DNA of 11,889 nt from an uncultured Erysipelotrichaceae bacterium (GTDB lineage: Bacteria > Bacillota_I > Bacilli_A > Erysipelotrichales > Erysipelotrichaceae), in NCBI GenBank assembly GCA_900314345.1, contig OMUX01000201.1, positions 1 through 11,889 of the forward strand, read 5' to 3'. The notes below the pieces were generated by a model. That model saw only the letters and a list, made by a program, of their open reading frames with translations, did not search any database and was not told the DNA's origin. The position numbers and the translations under genes are program-made. Positions 6,777 to 11,889 of this stretch are shown piece by piece; position 1 is the first letter of the stretch; each line of letters opens with the position of its first letter.

Positions 6777-7797
6777 GGCATCCTCCCTCCTGCTTTCTTC
6801 TGTTCACTTCATTGAGCCAGCAGGCGCTCTTGTGGTCTTCCGTAAACTGTGTGAACACCGGCATCTGTTTCTTGCAGATGCGCATGGCCTTCTCACACCG
6901 GTCGACAAACGGGCATCCCACCGGCGGCTTGAGCAGATCCGGCGGAGAACCGGGGATCGGCCTGAGCTCCTTGTACTCCTCTTCATCCGGATTGGTGATG
7001 CAGTTGAGAAGACCCTTGGTATACGGATGAGACGGGCGGTAGAAGATATCCTGGTCCGTTCCGGATTCCACGATCTTGCCGCCGTACATGATGTAGATGT
7101 AATCGCACATGCCTGCCACAACACCCAGATCGTGTGTGATCAGGATGACGGAGCTTCCCTTTTCACGGGAAAGCTTCTTGATGAGATCCAGCACCTGTGC
7201 CTGGATGGTCACATCCAGGGCCGTGGTCGGTTCATCACAGATCAGAAGCCTTGGCTCATTTGCAAGTGCAATGGCAATGATGATTCTCTGCCGCATGCCG
7301 CCGGAGAACTGATGCGGATACTGCTTCAGTCTTGTTTCCGGGGAAGGAATGCCAACCTGACGGAGCAGATCGATGGCTTTCTTCTCCGCCTCTTCCTTAG
7401 AACAACTGCTGTGGTTCAGGATGACTTCCTCAATCTGCCTGCCGATGGTCAGCGTGGGGTTGAGGAAGGTCATGGGATCCTGGAAGATCATGGCCATGTC
7501 CTTGCCGCGGATATCATCCATGACCTTGTCGTACTCCTTCATGCTGGAGAAGGCACCCGGTGTGATGTTCTTCCCGTCAAGGAAGATTTCACCGGATGTG
7601 ATATGTCCGTTTTCGGCAAGCAGTCCCATGACGGAATACATGGAGACAGATTTGCCGGAGCCTGATTCACCGACAAGACCGACAATCTCGCCTTCATTGA
7701 CTTCCAGGGTGATATCCCTGTCCGCATAGACCGTTCCCTGGTCGGTATCGAAATCCACAGCCAGATCACGGACATCCAGAATATGTTCCTTTTTCAT
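6769..7797 (-). CDS. oppD: Oligopeptide/dipeptide ABC transporter ATP-binding protein (OppD/DppD type)
   Basis: The partner ATPase of the importer, 342 residues. Walker A is GESGSGKSV (43-51), the Q-loop is Gln106, the signature FSGGM (164-168), Walker B ends in DE (188-189), and the switch is His222. The FSGGMRQR signature and the long linker before it are typical of the D rather than the F subunit. The tail has HPYTKGLL (257-264) and four cysteines, C295-x5-C301-x6-C308-x17-C326, almost the same spacing as in the F subunit. I chose the start at 7797 rather than an ATG at 7833: AAGGAGG lies 5 nt upstream, and the earlier ATG would overlap the permease gene and add 12 uncharacteristic residues. 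With this start the gap to the permease stop is 10 bp. The symbol is family level. Confidence 0.94.
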   Translation of the reverse strand: MKKEHILDVRDLAVDFDTDQGTVYADRDITLEVNEGEIVGLVGESGSGKSVSMYSVMGLLAENGHITSGEIFLDGKNITPGAFSSMKEYDKVMDDIRGKDMAMIFQDPMTFLNPTLTIGRQIEEVILNHSSCSKEEAEKKAIDLLRQVGIPSPETRLKQYPHQFSGGMRQRIIIAIALANEPRLLICDEPTTALDVTIQAQVLDLIKKLSREKGSSVILITHDLGVVAGMCDYIYIMYGGKIVESGTDQDIFYRPSHPYTKGLLNCITNPDEEEYKELRPIPGSPPDLLKPPVGCPFVDRCEKAMRICKKQMPVFTQFTEDHKSACWLNEVNRRKQEGGCHE

Positions 7798-7802
7798 GTC
7801 TG

Positions 7803-7809
7803 CCTCCTT
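7803..7809 (-). promoter_or_regulatory. Ribosome binding site fixing the OppD-type start
   Basis: The minus strand reads AAGGAGG, 5 nt before the ATG at 7797. It overlaps the TAA stop of the preceding permease gene, which suggests ribosomes re-initiate after finishing the permease. Confidence 0.8.
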
Positions 7810-8758
7810 ATCTGTGCTTTGGATCCAGTGCATCGCTCAGACCGTCGCCGATGAAGTTCATGGCAAGCATGGTCAGGCAGATCGCTGACACCGGCCATAC
7901 CATCTGCAGCGGATAGGTGAAGATGAGGGAACGTGCTTCATTGGCCATCGTGCCCCAGGATGCCTGAGGAATGGAAATACCGATGCCGACGAAGGAAAGG
8001 AATGCTTCGGTGAAGATCGCACTTGGCACACACAGTGTTGTATCAACGATGATCGGTCCGATGGAGTTCGTGATCAGATGCTTGAAGAGGATCCTGGATC
8101 CGCTTGCGCCCATGACCTTGGCCGCTTCGGCAAACTCCTGGTTCTTGAGGATCAGCACCTGCGCCCTGACCTGTCTTGCAAGGTTCACCCAGGAACTGAC
8201 GGAAATTGCCAGCAGCACGGATGTGATGTTCGAGCCGAAGATAAGCATGATCAGAATGACATACAGCAGTGTCGGGACAGCATAGATGATATCGACGATA
8301 CGCATCATGATCATGTCCGTCCTGCCGCCCACATACCCGGCGATGCCGCCGTAGACCGTGCCGATGACCATGTCGATCAGTGCTGCCGCAAAGCCGACGG
8401 ACAGCGAGATTCTTGCGCCGTACATGATACGCACGAAGATATCCCTGCCGAACTTATCCGTGCCGAACCAGTGCAGTGCAGAAGGTGCGGCATTGCGCAT
8501 GGTCAGATCCTGTCCGTCATACGTATATCTGGAAAACATCGGAACCAGGATCGCAAGCAGGATCATCACTGCCAGGAATACCAGTGAAACAAGCGCCCGC
8601 TTGTTCTTGCGGAACTGTCTCCAGACATCCTGCCAGTACGTCCGGCTTTCCATGGCCACGAATTCACTGTCCTTCTCACTTTCCGGAAGAAGCTCAAATT
8701 CACTTCCAGGTACTTCTGCAGCACTTGCATAAGGCTGCTTCATCTGCAATTCACTCAT
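7808..8758 (-). CDS. oppC: Peptide ABC transporter permease (OppC/DppC type)
   Basis: Inner-membrane channel subunit of 316 residues. A soluble N-terminus of about 53 residues, longer than a minimal OppC, precedes the first membrane helix (about 55-75). Next comes the external GTDKFGRDIF segment (99-108), which is diagnostic of the C subunit. Further helices lie near 117-142, 150-174, 177-192, 234-256 and 283-304. The EAA loop that docks onto the ATPases is EAAKVMGASGSRILFKHL (211-228), with the conserved G at 217. The start has AAAGGAGG 6 nt upstream, and the gene follows the other permease after a 14-bp gap. With OppB it forms the heterodimeric pore. The symbol is family level. Confidence 0.95.
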   Translation of the reverse strand: MSELQMKQPYASAAEVPGSEFELLPESEKDSEFVAMESRTYWQDVWRQFRKNKRALVSLVFLAVMILLAILVPMFSRYTYDGQDLTMRNAAPSALHWFGTDKFGRDIFVRIMYGARISLSVGFAAALIDMVIGTVYGGIAGYVGGRTDMIMMRIVDIIYAVPTLLYVILIMLIFGSNITSVLLAISVSSWVNLARQVRAQVLILKNQEFAEAAKVMGASGSRILFKHLITNSIGPIIVDTTLCVPSAIFTEAFLSFVGIGISIPQASWGTMANEARSLIFTYPLQMVWPVSAICLTMLAMNFIGDGLSDALDPKHR

Positions 8759-8772
8759 ACGCTTCCTCCTTT

Positions 8773-9693
8773 CTATCTGAGACGGATGCGCGGATCAATG
8801 GCTGCGATGATGAGATCCGTGATGATGTTGACCAGGATGATGGAACCGCCGTAGATGATCGTCAGCGCCATGATCATCGTGTAGTCACGGTTGGATACGC
8901 TGTTGACGAATTCTGCGCCGATGCCGGGAATCGAGAACATCGTCTCAACGACAAACGATCCGGTTAACAGTGTTGCAAACAACGGGCCGGCATAGGTGAT
9001 GACCGGAATACATGCATTCTTGAGGGCATGTCTCCAGATGACCCTGGTCCTTGAAGTTCCCTTTGATCTTGCAAGGATCATGTAGTCTTCCTTCATCTGT
9101 TCCACCAGGGAGTTCCTTGTCAGACGCGAGATCATGGCAATCGGCCCCAATGCAAGAGAGATGCTTGGCATGATGTAGTTCTTCCAGCTGGAAAGACCGA
9201 TGATCGGCAGTGCCTTCAGCCAGACGCCAAACACCCACATCAATAACAATGCCAGCAGGAAGGAAGGAACGGAAACTCCGATCGTGCCGAAGAAGGCAAC
9301 AATGCCCTGCACCCATTTCTTCCTGGAGAAGGCACCTGCCGCACCCAGCAGGATGCCTGCGGCCAGAGCTACGATGAAGGCCACGGTGCCGACCTTTGCG
9401 GTTGCCGGGAGACCTTTGGCAATGATGGACATGACCGTGGTCCCCTTGCGGTTCAATGAAGTACCGAAGTCGCCGTGCATCACGTTTCCAAGATAGGTCA
9501 GAAACTGTACACCGATCGGCTGATCCAGCTGATACTGCTTGATCAGCTGTGCCTTGACTGTAGCCGGAAGCTTGGACATCTCCCCGGCAAAGGGAGAGCC
9601 CGGAATCAGATGCATCATGAAGAACGTGATGGTCATCAGGGCAAACAATGTCACAAGCCCGAGCACAATTCTCTTAATCAGATATCTTGCCAT
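8773..9693 (-). CDS. oppB: Peptide ABC transporter permease (OppB/DppB type)
   Basis: Inner-membrane channel subunit of 306 residues, the normal length of OppB. It begins MARYLIKRIV with the first helix at about 9-30, has the family segment HLIPGSPF (28-35), and further helices near 99-122, 133-156, 172-192, 227-250 and 275-300. The EAA-type loop is at about 202-231 (LARSKG at 207-212). The C-terminus DPRIRLR is the usual ending of B subunits. The start at 9693 is preferred over an ATG at 9717 because GGGAGG lies 5 nt upstream (9699-9704) and the arginine-rich start matches the family. The start lies 20 bp inside the end of the S9 peptidase gene, so the two are probably translated in a coupled fashion. 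Confidence 0.95.
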   Translation of the reverse strand: MARYLIKRIVLGLVTLFALMTITFFMMHLIPGSPFAGEMSKLPATVKAQLIKQYQLDQPIGVQFLTYLGNVMHGDFGTSLNRKGTTVMSIIAKGLPATAKVGTVAFIVALAAGILLGAAGAFSRKKWVQGIVAFFGTIGVSVPSFLLALLLMWVFGVWLKALPIIGLSSWKNYIMPSISLALGPIAMISRLTRNSLVEQMKEDYMILARSKGTSRTRVIWRHALKNACIPVITYAGPLFATLLTGSFVVETMFSIPGIGAEFVNSVSNRDYTMIMALTIIYGGSIILVNIITDLIIAAIDPRIRLR

Positions 9694-11647
9694 GGCTGCC
9701 TCCCAGATAATGGTCAAACCAGTTCCTGATTTCCTTCAGACGGCGGATCCGGTGCTTCGGCTTTCCGCTTCTGCTCAGGCTGTGGTTTTCTCCTTCAAAC
9801 ACGACCATGCGGCTTGGCACATGGTGGTACTTCATTGCGGTGAACATCTCCACACCCTGGTCGATCGTGCAGTTGTAGTCGCACAGGGAATGGATGAACA
9901 GGATCGGTGTCTTTGCCTTGTCGGCATCCTTCAGCGGAGACTGCGCCCACATCTTCTCCATGTCTGTCCATGGAGTGGCAGCCATCTCGTTGCTGTCGAA
10001 GGATACACCGATCTCACTGGCGCCGAAATCAGCGACCCAGTTGGAAACGGAACGCTGCGAAGCAATTGCCGCAAAGCGGTCGGTATGGCTTTCAATCCAG
10101 TTGCACATGAAGCCGCCATAGCTTCCCCCGCTTGCCCCGATATGCTTCGCGTCGATCTGCGGATATGCTGCAAGCACACCATCCGTGAAGGCCATCAGAT
10201 CTTCATAGTCGATGGTTCCGTACTTTCCTCTTAAATCTGCGAATTCCTCGCCATAGCCTTCCGAGCCATGCGGGTTGCAGTAAAACACAAAGTATCCAGC
10301 GGATGCCAGCATCTGCATCTCATGGTAGAAGATCACACCATAGGCACACCTTGGGCCGCCATGGATCATCAGCACACCCGGATATTTCTTCTTCGGCCTG
10401 TATCCGTACGGCTTCAGCACCCAGCCGTCCAGCGCTCCGCCTGCCGGTGAAGCAATACTGACAGGTTCCGGCTGACTGATGAAGTGATCCTTCAGGTATG
10501 AACTGTTCGGATCAAACAACGGTGTCAGCTTCTTTTCATACGTGTAGACGGCGACGGTTTTTGCTGTTTCCGCACCACACACAAGGAAGTTCTTTCCGTC
10601 CTTTGTATCAAAGCCGCTGATCACACCGCCCTTGAATTCAATGACCTGCTTCACATCTCCTTTGAGATCCAGGGAGTAAAGATCCGTATGGTATGCATGC
10701 ATTGCCGTGAAGTACAGTGTCTTTCCCATACTGACAAAGTTCTTTCCGCCAAGGCCGATGATGTCAGTCAGCGGTGTATCCCCTGCTGAGAGCTCTTCCT
10801 TGTTTGCATGGAGCAGCGTGCACCTGTATCCCTTTGCATTCTTCTCTGCCTTCCAGAAATCAAACAGCTGTCCGGTGCCCCATGGCTTCATATCGCTTGC
10901 GGTATAGACAAGATCCTCGCCAAGGAAGGCACACTTTCCGATCTTGTATTTTCCTGGTTTTACAACGACCTTGTCCTTGCCGCTCTTTGTGTCATAGACA
11001 TGCAGCTCTGATGTCAACGGCATGACATCCTTCCAGGATGCACACACATAGGCAATCAAACTGCCTTTGACCGTGAGATACCCCGTATCCGTGTACTTCC
11101 CTGTAATCCGCTTCAAGGCCCCTTTCTTCTCATCATAGAGATACAGAGCGGAACGCTTCCCGCTGACATACCCCCTGCCGTTTCCCCAGAAGGGAACCTC
11201 TTCAAAGATGTGGTAGTCCTTTTCTTCCTCTTTCTCCTCTTTGGAGGCAGAGGCAGGCAGTGCATTCCAGTCCTTGAGGATCACCATGGCATACAGTCCT
11301 TCACTGATCTTCTGAAAGGACTGTACGTCTTCCTTTATTTCAAAGGCAGGTGCTGCTTCTCCGCCTTTCAGCGGCAGACGGAAGAAGCACGAAACATCTT
11401 CCTTTTCCTTCACTTTCCGCTGAACCAGAAGAACATCTTCATCATCATAGTCATAGCTGATGACTGTGCCGTCATGGGTCAGCTGCCGTACAGCCGTGCC
11501 ATCCTTTTCGTACAGATCAAAGGCATAGCTGTTTTCTTTCTTCAGCGGCTTTTTCACCACGAAGCAGCCTGTCTTTCCCGCAGGGGAAAGCTTCCCGTTT
11601 CCCGGGCAGCTGATCTCTGCGATGTCTTCCAGTTCAACCTTCTTCAT
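9674..11647 (-). CDS. S9-family serine peptidase (prolyl oligopeptidase / acylaminoacyl peptidase-like)
   Basis: A 657-residue peptidase expected to cleave short imported peptides in the cytoplasm; it has no signal peptide. Residues about 1-390 are repetitive beta-strand sequence fitting the beta-propeller that screens substrate size in this family. Residues about 400-650 are the alpha/beta-hydrolase domain: HGGPR (429-433) forms the oxyanion region, GASGGSYGG (504-512) holds catalytic Ser509, Asp590 is in HSLCDYN, and His622 is in ENHSLSRSGKPKHR. The last block and the GGSYGG nucleophile elbow are typical of acylaminoacyl/dipeptidyl peptidases of S9 subfamily C. The start at 11647 has AAAGGTGAT, complementary to the 16S 3' end, 5 nt upstream (11653-11661). 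The gene sits between the binding protein and the permeases and overlaps the OppB-type gene by 20 bp. Its exact cleavage preference (proline, acyl group or dipeptide) cannot be read from the sequence. Confidence 0.93.
   Translation of the reverse strand: MKKVELEDIAEISCPGNGKLSPAGKTGCFVVKKPLKKENSYAFDLYEKDGTAVRQLTHDGTVISYDYDDEDVLLVQRKVKEKEDVSCFFRLPLKGGEAAPAFEIKEDVQSFQKISEGLYAMVILKDWNALPASASKEEKEEEKDYHIFEEVPFWGNGRGYVSGKRSALYLYDEKKGALKRITGKYTDTGYLTVKGSLIAYVCASWKDVMPLTSELHVYDTKSGKDKVVVKPGKYKIGKCAFLGEDLVYTASDMKPWGTGQLFDFWKAEKNAKGYRCTLLHANKEELSAGDTPLTDIIGLGGKNFVSMGKTLYFTAMHAYHTDLYSLDLKGDVKQVIEFKGGVISGFDTKDGKNFLVCGAETAKTVAVYTYEKKLTPLFDPNSSYLKDHFISQPEPVSIASPAGGALDGWVLKPYGYRPKKKYPGVLMIHGGPRCAYGVIFYHEMQMLASAGYFVFYCNPHGSEGYGEEFADLRGKYGTIDYEDLMAFTDGVLAAYPQIDAKHIGASGGSYGGFMCNWIESHTDRFAAIASQRSVSNWVADFGASEIGVSFDSNEMAATPWTDMEKMWAQSPLKDADKAKTPILFIHSLCDYNCTIDQGVEMFTAMKYHHVPSRMVVFEGENHSLSRSGKPKHRIRRLKEIRNWFDHYLGGSHGKISD
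9699..9704 (-). promoter_or_regulatory. Ribosome binding site fixing the OppB-type start
   Basis: The minus strand reads GGGAGG, 5 nt before the ATG at 9693, inside the last codons of the S9 peptidase gene. It argues against the in-frame ATG at 9717, which lies upstream of it. Confidence 0.75.
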
Positions 11648-11671
11648 ATCGAATCACCTTTCTCCTTAAGA

Positions 11672-11712
11672 GAAATACGTGAGAAATGAACGATGCACTT
11701 CCCACGTATTCC
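11672..11712 (-). terminator. Strong intergenic hairpin between binding-protein and S9 peptidase genes (attenuator or mRNA-stabilising element)
   Basis: In the minus-strand transcript GGAATACGTGGGAAG (plus 11698-11712) can pair with TTTCTCACGTATTTC (plus 11672-11686) over 15 bp with three G-U pairs, around an 11-nt loop. It lies 20 nt after the binding-protein stop. The tract that follows (TCTTAAGG) is short of uridines, so it is not a full terminator. Such hairpins after a substrate-binding-protein gene often stop part of the transcription or protect the 3' end, so that the binding protein is made in excess over the membrane subunits. The 25 bases between it and the S9 start codon carry the ribosome binding site. 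Confidence 0.6.
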
Positions 11713-11732
11713 GAATTGATCAATGCAAGTGC

Positions 11733-11889
11733 TTATTCAAAGCTGCAGTAGCCGTAGAATGCGAAGATACCGTCAAGCTCATAGCCCTTGAGGCCGCTCT
11801 TGACCAGTGTAGGAACCGTGTAGTCAAACAGCGGGATGACATACTGGTTCTCATCGCAGAGGTAATCCTCAGCTTCATGGCATGCCTTC
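11733..11889 (-). CDS. Peptide ABC transporter substrate-binding protein (family 5), C-terminal fragment
   Basis: The minus strand is open from the window edge to a TAA at 11733-11735 and gives the last 51 residues of a protein whose start lies outside the window. The segment ends in a pattern typical of the C-terminus of family 5 solute-binding lipoproteins: a helix with HEAEDYL, then a strand YVIPLFDYT, then VKSGLKGYELDGIFAFYG before the end. This protein would capture peptides outside the membrane and hand them to the permeases. It is first in the cluster as seen here, in the same orientation as the importer genes. The assignment rests on a short fragment and on context. Confidence 0.75.
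   Translation of the reverse strand, partial: KACHEAEDYLCDENQYVIPLFDYTVPTLVKSGLKGYELDGIFAFYGYCSFE

Noticed and set aside
6511..7665. 384-codon plus-strand frame across the two ATPase genes
   Set aside because: It runs antisense through both Walker A-containing genes and has no family features.
1..11889. Mobile elements, CRISPR arrays, tRNA or rRNA genes
   Set aside because: No transposase motifs, terminal repeats, regularly spaced repeats or structured RNA gene signatures were seen on either strand.

Overview
The window reads as chromosomal DNA of an anaerobic, probably gut-associated Bacillota species of roughly balanced GC. The signs are strong AGGAGG-type ribosome binding sites before almost every gene, a lipoprotein flavin reductase of the kind common in gut Firmicutes, and tightly packed peptide-uptake genes. 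The Erysipelotrichales or a related clostridial lineage is my guess, at low confidence. I saw no mobile elements, CRISPR repeats or tRNA/rRNA genes.

Left region (1-1819). A minus-strand gene encodes a secreted lipoprotein reductase with two tandem FMN-binding domains followed by an FAD-binding (fumarate/urocanate reductase-like) domain. Its frame breaks about 50 bases from the window edge, at a GATCGATC sequence, so only the N-terminal part is readable. Its promoter, in the 190-bp divergent intergenic region, has the hallmark of a MerR-activated promoter: a perfect 10-1-10 inverted repeat inside a 19-bp spacer between -35 and -10 elements.

Middle (1820-2673). Divergent from the reductase is a 272-residue MerR-family regulator, the obvious candidate to act at that operator. 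It ends at a bidirectional hairpin terminator shared with the convergent peptidase gene.

Right region (2676-11889). Eight minus-strand genes form what looks like one peptide-utilisation operon. In transcription order they are: a family 5 peptide-binding protein (only its C-terminus is in the window), a strong intergenic hairpin, a cytoplasmic S9 prolyl-oligopeptidase-family peptidase, the permeases OppB/DppB and OppC/DppC, the ATPases OppD/DppD and OppF/DppF, an AbgB-like M20 amidohydrolase, and a DUF885 putative metallopeptidase. From the S9 gene to the M20 gene, neighbours overlap by 4-20 bp or are separated by 10-14 bp. The inferred working order is: the binding protein captures peptides or peptide-like amides outside, the BCDF complex imports them, and three unrelated hydrolases break them down in the cytoplasm.

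The most interesting points are the MerR-controlled reductase whose electron acceptor is unknown, the abrupt break in that reductase at a GATC duplication (a possible assembly or ligation artefact), and the linkage of three structurally different hydrolases to one importer. I found no clearly new system.
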